Origin: Paracoccaceae bacterium
Lineage (GTDB): Bacteria > Pseudomonadota > Alphaproteobacteria > Rhodobacterales > Rhodobacteraceae
Direction of reading: 5' to 3'
DNA: 38,107 nucleotides
Assembly: GCA_021741465.1 (NCBI GenBank)
Contig: JAIOXV010000011.1
Span: 1 to 38,107 of the forward strand
Shown piece after piece: positions 24,613-32,500 of this stretch. The notes beneath the pieces are model-generated. The model was not told where the DNA came from, did not search any database, and saw only the letters and a list, made by a program, of their open reading frames with translations. Position 1 is the first letter of the stretch; each line of letters opens with the position of its first letter. The translations under genes were made by a program, and so were the position numbers.

Positions 24613-26184
24613 TCAGAACAGGCTGCCCTGATCGCGGCCGCCTGGCGTGTCACCACCCTCGGCCTTGCCTTTTTTCGCAGGCCTTGCTCCAAGCAACAGC
24701 TTGCCATCGGAAAACTCGATCTCCAGTGCTGCGCTGCGTTCGGCCGCGGCCTTGCCTGTGACGACATGCCCGTCCCCGCGCACCACGGCAAAACCGCGTT
24801 TCAGGGTTTCGGTATAGCCCAAGGTCAGACGGGTGCGGTCGGTCTGCTCCAGCCGTGCGGTCAGGTCGGCCAATCGGCGGGCGGGGGCGGCCTGAAGCCG
24901 GCTGTCCAGCGCCGAAAGCCGGTCACGGTCGCGGGCAATGTCACGTGCTGCCGTTGACAAAAGCCGCCCAAGGGCTGGCTCCAGCCGCGAGGCCCATTTG
25001 TCCATCTGGCCGTGCTTGCGCTCTAGTGCGACGGCGCCTTTGTCGACAAGGCGCTGGGCGCTGGCCTGCAAATCGCGCTGCTTTGCGGCGACAAGGGCCA
25101 AAAGCGTTTCGGGCCGAAGCCGCGCAGCGCGTTCAAAGCCGGCGCGTTTCTTGGCCGCCGCCATGCCCAGCGCGCCCCCAAGCCGGCCGGACCACAAATC
25201 CAGCCTTTGCTGAGGTTGGGCCAGCAGACTGTCCAGCCGGGGCAGGGCTCGCGCCAGATCGCGCAGGCGCTGGCCACGATTGGCTGCACCTTGGGCAATA
25301 GCCCGGAATTGCCGGGCCGACAGCGCCTCCAATGTCGCCAAAAGCTCCAGCCGCACTGGCACCGCAAGCTCTGCCGCCGCCGTCGGGGTCGGCGCGCGAA
25401 GATCGGCGGCATGGTCGATAAGCGTGGTATCGGTTTCGTGCCCCACGGCGGAAATCAACGGAATGCGGCTTGCCGCCGCCGCGCGCACGACCATTTCCTC
25501 GTTAAAGCCCCATAGGTCTTCAAGGCTGCCACCACCGCGTGCCACGATCAAAAGGTCAGGGCGCGGAATGGCGCCGCCCGGCTCGATGGCATTGAAGCCA
25601 CGGATGGCGGCTGCCACCTCGGCTGCGCAGGCCTGGCCCTGAACGGCGACAGGCCAGATCAGCACGTGGCGTGGAAAGCGGTCGCGCAGCCGGTGCAGAA
25701 TATCGCGAATAACTGCCCCCGAAGGCGACGTGACCACCCCGATCACCTCGGGCAGATAGGGGATCGGCTTTTTGCGCGCAGGGTCAAACAGTCCTTCGGC
25801 GGAAAGCGCTGCCTTGCGCTTTTCCAGCATGGCCATCAAGGCACCCGCCCCCGCAGGGGCGACATCATCAACGATCAGCTGATATTTTGACTGGCCGGGA
25901 AACGTGGTCATCCGGCCCGTGGCGATAACCTCCATCCCCTCTTCGGGGCGGACCTGCATCTTGGCCACCTGACCCTTCCAGGAAATCGCGGCAATCACGC
26001 TGCGATCATCCTTCAGGTCGAAATACAAATGCCCCGAAGCCGGACGCGACACCCGCCCCACCTCGCCACGCACCCGCACAAGGCCGAACTCTCCCTCAAT
26101 CACCCGTTTGACCGCGCCAGACAGCTCGGACACGGTATATTCGGGTTGGTTTGACGGCGTGGGGGCGTCTTCGAACATGTCCAT
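24613..26184 (-). CDS. xseA: Exodeoxyribonuclease VII large subunit
   Basis: 523 residues from the ATG at 26184, with AAGGAGG upstream; another ATG two codons later is possible. The N-terminal OB-fold (YTVSELSGAVKRVIEGEFGLVRVRGEVGR) is followed by the catalytic domain with IGVVTSPSGAVIRDILHRL, DLLIVARGGGSLEDLWGFNEE and ISAVGHETDTTLID, then a long coiled-coil region and the C-terminal GYTETLKRGFAVVRGDG. The enzyme degrades single-stranded DNA and needs the small subunit XseB, which is not here. Divergent from purD, convergent with the small exported protein gene. Confidence 0.96.
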   Translation of the reverse strand: MDMFEDAPTPSNQPEYTVSELSGAVKRVIEGEFGLVRVRGEVGRVSRPASGHLYFDLKDDRSVIAAISWKGQVAKMQVRPEEGMEVIATGRMTTFPGQSKYQLIVDDVAPAGAGALMAMLEKRKAALSAEGLFDPARKKPIPYLPEVIGVVTSPSGAVIRDILHRLRDRFPRHVLIWPVAVQGQACAAEVAAAIRGFNAIEPGGAIPRPDLLIVARGGGSLEDLWGFNEEMVVRAAAASRIPLISAVGHETDTTLIDHAADLRAPTPTAAAELAVPVRLELLATLEALSARQFRAIAQGAANRGQRLRDLARALPRLDSLLAQPQQRLDLWSGRLGGALGMAAAKKRAGFERAARLRPETLLALVAAKQRDLQASAQRLVDKGAVALERKHGQMDKWASRLEPALGRLLSTAARDIARDRDRLSALDSRLQAAPARRLADLTARLEQTDRTRLTLGYTETLKRGFAVVRGDGHVVTGKAAAERSAALEIEFSDGKLLLGARPAKKGKAEGGDTPGGRDQGSLF

Positions 26185-26251
26185 GGGCGCTTGCCTCCTT
26201 AGCGGGGGAACCTTATGACGCCCTGAAACAAAGGCCAAGCGGGGGCGTGTC
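26185..26251. promoter_or_regulatory. Divergent promoter region of xseA and purD
   Basis: The 67-base gap must hold both promoters. For purD, TTGCCT (26191-26196), 16 bases and TTATGA (26213-26218) are the best candidate. For xseA, a CATAAG-like -10 lies on the other strand in the same bases. The two overlap, so the genes could interfere with one another. Confidence 0.35.
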
Positions 26252-27514
26252 ATGAATATCCTGATCCTTGGAAGCGGCGGGCGCGAACATGCGCTGGCTT
26301 GGGCGGTCAAACAAAACCCCAAATGCGACCGGTTGATCGTGGCGCCTGGCAACGCCGGCATTGCCCAGATGGCCGAGGTGGCGGATTTCAACATTCTGGA
26401 TGGCGTTGAAGTCGTGACCTTTTGCGAAGAAAACGCCATTGATTTCGTTATCATCGGCCCCGAGGCCCCCTTGGCGGCCGGGATTGCCGATGCCACCCGG
26501 GCGGCGGGTGTTCTGACCTTTGGGCCAAGTGCTGACGCCGCGCGGCTTGAGGCCTCGAAAGCCTTCACCAAGGAAATCTGCGATGCCTGCGGGGCGCCGA
26601 CCGCCGCCTATGCCCGTTTTACCGAAGCGAGCCCGGCCAAGGACTATGTCCGCAAGATGGGCGCACCGATTGTCATCAAGGCCGATGGGCTGGCTGCGGG
26701 CAAAGGGGTGATCGTCGCCATGGTGGAGGCCGAGGCGCTTGCGGCCATCGACGACATGTTCGCAGGCGAGTTCGGGGCGGCTGGGGCCGAGGTTGTCATT
26801 GAAGAATTCATGGCAGGCGAAGAGGCTTCGTTCTTCATTCTCAGCGATGGGATCAACGCGCTTTCGGTTGGAACCGCGCAAGACCACAAGCGGGTGGGCG
26901 ATGGCGACACCGGGCCGAACACCGGTGGCATGGGGGCTTATTCGCCTGCGCCCGTTCTGACAGATGCCATTCAAAAGCAGGCGCTTGACGAAATTGTCCT
27001 GCCGACCATCCGCGAAATGGCACGGCGCGGCACACCGTATCAGGGCGTGCTTTACGCAGGCTTGATGATTGAAAACGGCCGCGCGCGGCTGGTGGAATAT
27101 AACGCCCGCTTTGGCGACCCTGAAACCCAGGTTCTGATGATGCGGCTTGGCGCGCAGGCGCTGGATTTGATGCTGGCTTGCGCCGATGGTCGGCTTGACC
27201 AAGCCCGGGTGAACTGGGGCGATGACCATGCTTTGACGGTGGTCATGGCGGCCAAAGGCTATCCGGGCAGCTACCAAAAAGGCAGCAAGATCAGCGGGCT
27301 GGCCGCCATGCCCGAAGACAGCCACCATATGTGCTTTCACGCCGGAACTGCGGTGAAAGACGGCGTCATCGTGGCAAACGGCGGACGGGTTTTGAACATA
27401 ACCGCACGCGGCGACAGCTTGGCCGATGCCCGCAGACGTGCCTATGCGATGATTGACCAGTTGGATTGGCCCGAGGGGTTTTGCCGCTCTGACATCGGCT
27501 GGCGCGCGCTTTAA
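26252..27514 (+). CDS. purD: Phosphoribosylamine-glycine ligase
   Basis: 420 residues from the ATG at 26252, beginning MNILILGSGGREHALAWA. The ATP-grasp domain shows PIVIKADGLAAGKGV, EEFMAGEEASFF and the DHKRVGDGDTGPNTGGMGAYSP motif that marks GARS, with RFGDPETQ near 285. The enzyme makes glycinamide ribonucleotide, the second step of purine synthesis. The gene stands alone; purM and purN are not next to it, so this is the monofunctional form. Confidence 0.97.
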   Translation: MNILILGSGGREHALAWAVKQNPKCDRLIVAPGNAGIAQMAEVADFNILDGVEVVTFCEENAIDFVIIGPEAPLAAGIADATRAAGVLTFGPSADAARLEASKAFTKEICDACGAPTAAYARFTEASPAKDYVRKMGAPIVIKADGLAAGKGVIVAMVEAEALAAIDDMFAGEFGAAGAEVVIEEFMAGEEASFFILSDGINALSVGTAQDHKRVGDGDTGPNTGGMGAYSPAPVLTDAIQKQALDEIVLPTIREMARRGTPYQGVLYAGLMIENGRARLVEYNARFGDPETQVLMMRLGAQALDLMLACADGRLDQARVNWGDDHALTVVMAAKGYPGSYQKGSKISGLAAMPEDSHHMCFHAGTAVKDGVIVANGGRVLNITARGDSLADARRRAYAMIDQLDWPEGFCRSDIGWRAL

Positions 27515-27562
27515 ACCAAAGGCGCTGGCATTCGTGCCGGGCCTGCGCGGTCATAGGCTAAA

Positions 27563-27590
27563 GGTCCGCAGAAAGGCTTTGCGGGCCCTT
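27563..27590 (+). terminator. Hairpin after purD
   Basis: Positions 27563-27570 pair with 27580-27587 (8 bp, one G-U pair) and are followed by CTTTG. It lies 48 bases after the purD stop. The T-tract is short, so confidence is moderate. The rest of the 197-base gap contains only the lysC promoter candidate. Confidence 0.4.
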
Positions 27591-27650
27591 TGAGTGCAAG
27601 CATCTGCGGCCAATTGATCCTTCGGAATGCACAAGGTCTGGATTGGCCCC

Positions 27651-27679
27651 TTGCACGGGCCGGGACAGCGGCCTAAAGA
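27651..27679 (+). promoter_or_regulatory. Candidate lysC promoter
   Basis: TTGCAC (27651-27656), a 17-base spacer and TAAAGA (27674-27679). It predicts a leader of about 26 bases with GAGAGG as the Shine-Dalgarno before the ATG at 27712. The leader is too short for a lysine riboswitch. Confidence 0.35.
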
Positions 27680-27711
27680 AGCGCCGGATTTGCAGGCTGC
27701 GGGAGAGGTCC

Positions 27712-28968
27712 ATGCCGCTTTTGGTGATGAAATTCGGCGGCACGTCGGTGGCGGATCTGGACCGCATTGCCAATGCCGCCCAGAAGGTCCAGCGCGAGGT
27801 CGAGCGCGGCTATGACGTGATCGTCATTGTCAGCGCCATGTCGGGCAAGACCAATGAACTGGTGGGCTGGGTCGAAAAGACCTCGCCCCTATATGACGCC
27901 CGGGAATATGACGCGGTGGTTGCCAGTGGCGAAAACGTCACCGCCGGCCTTATGGCGCTGCGCTTGCAGGAAATGGGCGTTCCGGCGCGGTCCTGGCAGG
28001 GCTGGCAGGTGCCGATCAACACCACCTCGGCCCATGGCTCGGCACGTTTCATCTCGATCCCGCGTGAGAACATGGATGCCAAGTTCGCCGAGGGTTTCAA
28101 GGTGATGGTTGTGGCCGGTTTTCAAGGCGTTTCTGCCGAGGGCCGGATCACCACGCTGGGCCGTGGGGGCAGTGACACCACCGCCGTTGCCTTTGCCGCC
28201 GCCTTTGGCGCCGAGCGCTGCGATATTTATACCGATGTTGACGGCGTCTACACCACCGACCCGCGCATCACCACCAAGGCCCGCAAGCTGGATAAGATCG
28301 CCTTTGAGGAGATGCTGGAACTGGCGTCGCTTGGCGCCAAGGTCTTGCAAACCCGCTCGGTCGAGCTTGCCATGCGCTATAAGGTGCGGCTGCGGGTGCT
28401 GTCCTCGTTCGAGGACACTGACGAAACTTCCGGAACTCTGGTCTGCGACGAGGACGAAATCATGGAATCGAAAGTTGTTTCTGGCGTCGCCTACAGCCGC
28501 GACGAAGCAAAGATGACGCTGGTCAAGGTTGAAGATCGCCCCGGCATTGCTGCTGCGATCTTTGGGCCGCTGGCCGATGCGGGCGTGAACGTGGACATGA
28601 TCGTTCAGAACATTTCGGAACTGGACGATCCGTCTGACAAACGCGCCTACACCGACATGACCTTCTCTTTGCCCACCAATCAGGTGGAACGCGCGCGCAA
28701 GGCGATGGAAGAGGCCAAGACCGCTGGCGAGTTTGCCTATGCCCACCTTGTAACCGACACCGATGTGGCCAAGATCTCTGTCGTCGGTATCGGCATGCGG
28801 TCTCAGGTTGGCGTGGCGGCCAAGATGTTCGCGGCCTTGGCGGATGAGAATGTGAATATCAAGGTTATCAGCACGTCCGAGATCAAGATCTCGGTCCTGA
28901 TCGACCGCAAATACATGGAACTGGCCGTGCAAGCTCTGCACGACACGTTCGAGTTGGAAAAGGCCTGA
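27712..28968 (+). CDS. lysC: Aspartate kinase
   Basis: 418 residues from the ATG at 27712 (GAGAGG upstream). The kinase domain opens with VMKFGGTSVAD (6-16) and continues with GRGGSDTTAVAFAAAFGAERCDIYTDVDGVYTTDPR. Residues ~260-418 are two ACT domains, which mediate feedback inhibition by lysine and/or threonine. It phosphorylates aspartate, the first step to lysine, methionine and threonine; thrC and metZ elsewhere in the window are later steps. It lacks a fused homoserine dehydrogenase. An internal ATG at 28462 (residue 251) lies where the beta subunit of Corynebacterium and Bacillus-type lysC starts. A strong terminator follows. Confidence 0.97.
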   Translation: MPLLVMKFGGTSVADLDRIANAAQKVQREVERGYDVIVIVSAMSGKTNELVGWVEKTSPLYDAREYDAVVASGENVTAGLMALRLQEMGVPARSWQGWQVPINTTSAHGSARFISIPRENMDAKFAEGFKVMVVAGFQGVSAEGRITTLGRGGSDTTAVAFAAAFGAERCDIYTDVDGVYTTDPRITTKARKLDKIAFEEMLELASLGAKVLQTRSVELAMRYKVRLRVLSSFEDTDETSGTLVCDEDEIMESKVVSGVAYSRDEAKMTLVKVEDRPGIAAAIFGPLADAGVNVDMIVQNISELDDPSDKRAYTDMTFSLPTNQVERARKAMEEAKTAGEFAYAHLVTDTDVAKISVVGIGMRSQVGVAAKMFAALADENVNIKVISTSEIKISVLIDRKYMELAVQALHDTFELEKA

Positions 28969-28990
28969 TTTTCTCCGAAAATCTGCGTTG

Positions 28991-29024
28991 ACGACCCGCA
29001 GCCCGACCGGGCGCGGGTCGTTTT
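28991..29024 (+). terminator. Intrinsic terminator of lysC
   Basis: The outer stem 28991-28999 pairs with 29013-29021 (9 bp), and an inner stem 29001-29004 pairs with 29009-29012, with one bulged base. It is followed by TTTG, and lies 22 bases after the lysC stop and just before the converging SDR stop codon. Confidence 0.75.
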
Positions 29025-29028
29025 GCTG

Positions 29029-29784
29029 TCAGATCGATCCTGCCTCGACCATGAAATTCGACGCCGAACACATTGCCGCGTCATCCGAGGCCAGAAACAG
29101 CACCATCCGCGCCACATAGACCGGCTCGATCAGATCGGGCAGGCATTGCCGTTTGCGGTGGGCTTCAAGGCTTTCGGGGGTGGCCCAAAGCTCTTTTTGG
29201 CGCTCTGTCATGATCCAGCCCGGAACCACCGCATTGACGCGAATCCTGTGGCCGCCCAGATCGCGGGCCATGGTGCGTGTCAGGCCGTGAACGGCAGCTT
29301 TTGCCGTGGTATAGGCCGGAAAGCCGCCGCCGGCCTCGAACCAGCTGTTTGAGCCCATGTTGATGATCGACCCGCCACCGGCGGCGATCATGTCGGGGGC
29401 CACAGCCTGTATGGCAAAGAACATATGGCGCAGGTTGGTGGCCTGACGTTCATCCCAATAGTCGGGCGTCACATCCTGCCATTTATGGCGGTCATCGCGC
29501 GCGGCGTTATTGACCAGCACTGAGGCTGGGCCAAGGCGAGACTTTAGCGCCGCAAGGGCCGCTTGCATCGCGGCAATATCGCGCAGGTCACACAGTTCAA
29601 AGGCCACATCCGGCAGCGTATCGGCCAAGACGCGGCTGGCCGCTTCGTCCCGGTCCAGAAACCCGACCTTGGCCCCTTGGGCCGCAAAGGCCCGCACAAT
29701 CTCGGCACCAATGCCCTGCGCGCCGCCGGTCACGTAAACGGTTTTGCCCTGAAGGCTGGGGTAAACTGCGAAGCTTTGGGTCAT
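29029..29784 (-). CDS. Short-chain dehydrogenase/reductase (SDR)
   Basis: 251 residues from the ATG at 29784, with GAGGA five to eight bases upstream. The classical SDR marks are all present: cofactor motif TGGAQGIG (~20-27), acidic residue after beta-2 (FLDRDE, favouring NAD), NNAA (~91), the serine in NMGSNS and YTTAK (catalytic Tyr and Lys). The C-terminal NFMVEAG is typical. Relatives act on sugars or hydroxyacids such as galactose or arabinose-type substrates; the substrate here is not known. It converges with lysC and is divergent from ptsP, 201 bases away. Confidence 0.92.
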   Translation of the reverse strand: MTQSFAVYPSLQGKTVYVTGGAQGIGAEIVRAFAAQGAKVGFLDRDEAASRVLADTLPDVAFELCDLRDIAAMQAALAALKSRLGPASVLVNNAARDDRHKWQDVTPDYWDERQATNLRHMFFAIQAVAPDMIAAGGGSIINMGSNSWFEAGGGFPAYTTAKAAVHGLTRTMARDLGGHRIRVNAVVPGWIMTERQKELWATPESLEAHRKRQCLPDLIEPVYVARMVLFLASDDAAMCSASNFMVEAGSI

Positions 29785-29985
29785 GCTGTCCTCAAGATGC
29801 CGGGGTGGCTTGCTATGTGGCCCGCGCGGCGGGCGGGGGCAAGGGGCGCACGCGCCTGCATCTGCGCGTCTTGGTGGCAAATGCCCAAACATTCGGCAAA
29901 GTTGTGCGGGCCGGATCAACACATGTCCGAAAGTCACTCCCCTTTCGCGCGTATTGGTCCTATAGACGACGTGAGGAGGCCTCTC

Positions 29986-32226
29986 ATGCCGGAACGCAGT
30001 GAAAGTGACAGCCGAAAACTCTTGCGCGGCTTGCGCGATGTGCTTGGCATGCCTGCCAAAGGGCAGGAACGGCTGGACCGTATCACCCACCTGATCGCTG
30101 ACAGCATGAAGACCGAGGTCTGCTCGATCTATCTGTTCCGCGATGCCGAAACGCTGGAACTGTGCGCCACCGAAGGGCTGAAGGCCGAGGCCGTTCACCA
30201 GACCCGCATGAAACTTGGCGAGGGCTTGGTTGGCCGCGTGGCGCGCACCGGCCAACCCGTCAACACCGCCGATGCGCCTTCCGAAAAAGGCTTCCGCTTC
30301 ATGCCGGAAACCGGAGAAGAGATTTATTCCAGCTTCCTTGGCGTTCCGATCCAGCGTGTGGGCGAAAAGCTGGGTGTTCTGGTGGTGCAGTCCAAAACCT
30401 CGCGCAGCTATGCCGAGGACGAGATCGAGGCGCTGGATGTTGTGGCCATGGTTTTGGCCGAAATGACAGAACTTGGCGCTTTTGCGGGCGATGATGTGCA
30501 GGCCTTGCACAAGCAACCTTTGATGTTTCGCGGCAACGCCGGGCAAGAAGGCACCGCCGAAGGGCGGGTCTGGTTGCACGAACCGCGCGTGGTGGTGACC
30601 AACCCGGTTGCCGATGACCCCCTGACCGAGATTGACCGTATCCGCGAAGCGGTTGGCGTGTTGCGGGTTTCGGTTGACGATCTTTTGGCTGCAGAAAGTC
30701 TGGACAAAGACCAAAAAGCGGTGCTTGAGGCTTATCGGATGTTTGCCCATTCGCGCGGCTGGCTGCGGCGTATGGAGGAAGACATCCAGCGCGGGCTTTC
30801 GGCCGAGGCTGCGGTGGAAAAGGAACAATCCACCGCCCGCAACCGGCTGGAACAGGTCGAGGACGCTTACCTGCGCGAGCGTTTGCATGATCTGGACGAT
30901 CTGTCGAACCGGCTTTTGCGCATTCTGACGGGGCAGGGCAAGGATACCGGCGCCCAGATGCCGGACAATCCGGTTTTGGTGGCGCGCAACATTGGCCCGG
31001 CCGAAATGCTGGACTATGGCCGCAAGCTTAAGGGTGTTGTGCTGGAGGAAGGCTCGGTCGGCAGCCATGCCGCCATCGTTGCGCGCGCGCTGGCCATTCC
31101 GATGGTCATCCACGCCCGCAACATCACAGCCGAGGCGCTGAATGGGGACGCGATCTTGGTTGATGGCGATCAGGGCATCGTGCATTTGCGCCCCGAAGAA
31201 ACCGTTTCGCGCAGTTTCCGCGACAAGATCGCCATGCAGGCTGAGGCGCAGAAACGCTATGCCAGTTTGCGCGACTTGCCCGCCATTACCCGCGATGGGG
31301 TCACAATTTGCTTGCAGATGAATGCCGGGCTGATGGCCGATCTGCCCAGCCTTGAAGGCTCGGGTGCCGAAGGTGTCGGGCTTTTCCGCACCGAATTGCA
31401 ATTCCTGATCCGCAACAAGATGCCCCAACGCGGCGAATTGGCCACCCTGTACGCCCGCGTGATGGATGCAGCCAAAGGCCGCCCGGTCGCGTTCCGCACG
31501 CTGGATATCGGCTCGGACAAGGTCCTGCCTTACATGAAGCCGCAGGACGAGCCGAACCCGGCAATGGGGTGGCGCGCAATCCGCGTGGGTCTGGACAAGC
31601 CCGGTGTGCTGCGCATGCAGTTGCAGGCGTTGATCCGGGCCTCCAAGGGCCGTGATCTGATGGTCATGTTCCCCTTCATCACCGAAAACTCCGAATTTCA
31701 GGAGGCGCGCGCGCATGTGCTGCGCGAAATTCATCGAGAACGGTCTCTTGGCCATCCTGTGCCCGAAAAGCTGGAAATCGGGGCGATGCTGGAAACCCCC
31801 AGTCTTGCCTATGCGCCGCAGGCGTTCTTCGATCTGGCGGATTTTGTCTCGATCGGTGGCAATGACCTGAAACAGTTTTTCTTTGCCGCCGACCGCGAAA
31901 ACGAACGTGTGCGCAAGCGGTATGACAGTTTGAACCTGTCGTTCCTGTCCTTCCTTCAACAGGTCGTGCAGCGCTGCGCGACGTCGGGCACGCGGCTGTC
32001 GTTTTGTGGCGAAGATGCGGGCCGCCCGGTTGAAGCCTTGGCCTTTGCCGCCATGGGCCTGCGCGGGCTGTCGATGCGGCCGGCCTCGATTGGCCCGGTA
32101 AAGTCGTTGTTGCGCCGGGTTGATCTGGCGCAGGCACGTGCGGTGATCGAAGAGGCGCGCGCAGCGGGGGACGCTAGCGCACGGCCAAGGCTGATGGCCT
32201 GGCTGTCGAACCAGCCACAAGACTGA
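29986..32226 (+). CDS. ptsP: Phosphoenolpyruvate-protein phosphotransferase, nitrogen PTS (EI-Ntr)
   Basis: 746 residues from the ATG at 29986, preceded by GAGGAGG. An N-terminal GAF domain (about 27-165) is followed by the EI body. The phosphorylated histidine is H361 in GSVGSHAAIVARALAIP. The PEP-binding barrel shows EGVGLFRTELQFL, GSDKVLPYM, MFPFITE, GAMLETPSLAY, GGNDLKQFFFAADREN and FCGEDAGRP. EI-Ntr starts the PtsP-PtsO-PtsN phosphorelay, which responds to glutamine/2-oxoglutarate through the GAF domain and regulates nitrogen and potassium homeostasis. trkH lies about 2.8 kb downstream. The 201-base gap from the SDR gene (29785-29985) has a possible -10 TATAGA (29961-29966) but no clear -35. 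Confidence 0.96.
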   Translation: MPERSESDSRKLLRGLRDVLGMPAKGQERLDRITHLIADSMKTEVCSIYLFRDAETLELCATEGLKAEAVHQTRMKLGEGLVGRVARTGQPVNTADAPSEKGFRFMPETGEEIYSSFLGVPIQRVGEKLGVLVVQSKTSRSYAEDEIEALDVVAMVLAEMTELGAFAGDDVQALHKQPLMFRGNAGQEGTAEGRVWLHEPRVVVTNPVADDPLTEIDRIREAVGVLRVSVDDLLAAESLDKDQKAVLEAYRMFAHSRGWLRRMEEDIQRGLSAEAAVEKEQSTARNRLEQVEDAYLRERLHDLDDLSNRLLRILTGQGKDTGAQMPDNPVLVARNIGPAEMLDYGRKLKGVVLEEGSVGSHAAIVARALAIPMVIHARNITAEALNGDAILVDGDQGIVHLRPEETVSRSFRDKIAMQAEAQKRYASLRDLPAITRDGVTICLQMNAGLMADLPSLEGSGAEGVGLFRTELQFLIRNKMPQRGELATLYARVMDAAKGRPVAFRTLDIGSDKVLPYMKPQDEPNPAMGWRAIRVGLDKPGVLRMQLQALIRASKGRDLMVMFPFITENSEFQEARAHVLREIHRERSLGHPVPEKLEIGAMLETPSLAYAPQAFFDLADFVSIGGNDLKQFFFAADRENERVRKRYDSLNLSFLSFLQQVVQRCATSGTRLSFCGEDAGRPVEALAFAAMGLRGLSMRPASIGPVKSLLRRVDLAQARAVIEEARAAGDASARPRLMAWLSNQPQD

Positions 32227-32238
32227 CCTCTTATCCCA

Positions 32239-32252
32239 AAGCCAAAGGGCTT
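32239..32252 (+). terminator. Small hairpin after ptsP
   Basis: Positions 32239-32243 pair with 32248-32252 around AAAG, 13 bases after the ptsP stop, with outer CCCA/TGGG that could extend it. No T-run follows. The bases 32253-32348 contain further GC-rich inverted repeats but nothing that looks like a gene. Confidence 0.3.
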
Positions 32253-32348
32253 GGCATGGGCCGCAGACAGGGTGACCAATGCGGCACCCGCCCCTTTGGC
32301 GGGGCGACGGGATCGCCCCCCGCACGGCAGGATGTGGCGCATCGCAGA

Positions 32349-32377
32349 TTGACCTTTTGCCGATCCGGGGGTATTTG
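32349..32377 (+). promoter_or_regulatory. Candidate metZ promoter
   Basis: TTGACC (32349-32354), a 17-base spacer and TATTTG (32372-32377). It predicts a transcript start near 32384, exactly at the first base of the SAM-II aptamer, which supports it strongly despite the weak -10. Confidence 0.5.
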
Positions 32378-32383
32378 CCCGGT

Positions 32384-32437
32384 TGTGGCGCTTTGAAACC
32401 GGATTGCGGGCCACGTTAAACAAGCCGCTAAAAGGGA
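32384..32437 (+). ncRNA. SAM-II riboswitch upstream of metZ
   Basis: The segment has the architecture and conserved bases of the SAM-II (SAM-alpha) family. Stem P1 is GTGGC (32385-32389) with GCCAC (32410-32414). The loop carries CTTTGAAACCGGATTGC, followed by CACGTTAAACAAG and CCGCTAAAAGGG, which I know as the conserved 3' part of this family. The pseudoknot P2 is GGATTG (32401-32406) with CAAGCC (32421-32426), with one A-G mismatch. SAM-II aptamers bind S-adenosylmethionine and repress methionine genes in alphaproteobacteria. Its position before metZ fits exactly. A covariance-model search (Rfam RF00521) would confirm it. Confidence 0.88.
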
Positions 32438-32451
32438 AACGGACGCTTTTG

Positions 32452-32479
32452 CCCCGAACCCCTTGGTTTCGGGGTTTTT
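32452..32479 (+). terminator. Intrinsic terminator in the metZ leader
   Basis: CCCCGAA (32452-32458) pairs with TTCGGGG (32468-32474), extended by CC/GG with one bulged T and loop CCTT, and is followed by TTTTTG. It lies 21 bases before the metZ start codon and after the aptamer, so it would act as an attenuator of metZ instead of closing ptsP. Confidence 0.75.
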
Positions 32480-32493
32480 GTTTGGCCAAGGGG
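32459..32493 (+). promoter_or_regulatory. Alternative stem that would hide the metZ ribosome binding site
   Basis: CCCCTTGG (32459-32466) is perfectly complementary to CCAAGGGG (32486-32493), and two G-U pairs extend it (32467-32468 with 32484-32485). The right arm contains the metZ Shine-Dalgarno AAGGGGG (32488-32494). The left arm overlaps the terminator stem and loop, so the two structures exclude each other. Confidence 0.55.
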
Positions 32494-32500
32494 GCCCGGG

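Noticed and set aside
27515-27711. Lysine riboswitch or attenuator before lysC
   Set aside because: The gap is 197 bases but the best promoter leaves a leader of about 26 bases. No conserved L-box elements or leader peptide rich in Lys or Thr codons were seen.
29785-32325. A very long open frame on the minus strand, antisense to ptsP and continuous with the SDR gene
   Set aside because: It has no stop for about 847 codons upstream of the SDR start, but its translation lacks domains and is rich in His, Gln and Arg. This is typical of the antisense frame of a GC-rich gene. The SDR gene has its own ATG and ribosome site at 29784, and ptsP is well supported on the other strand.
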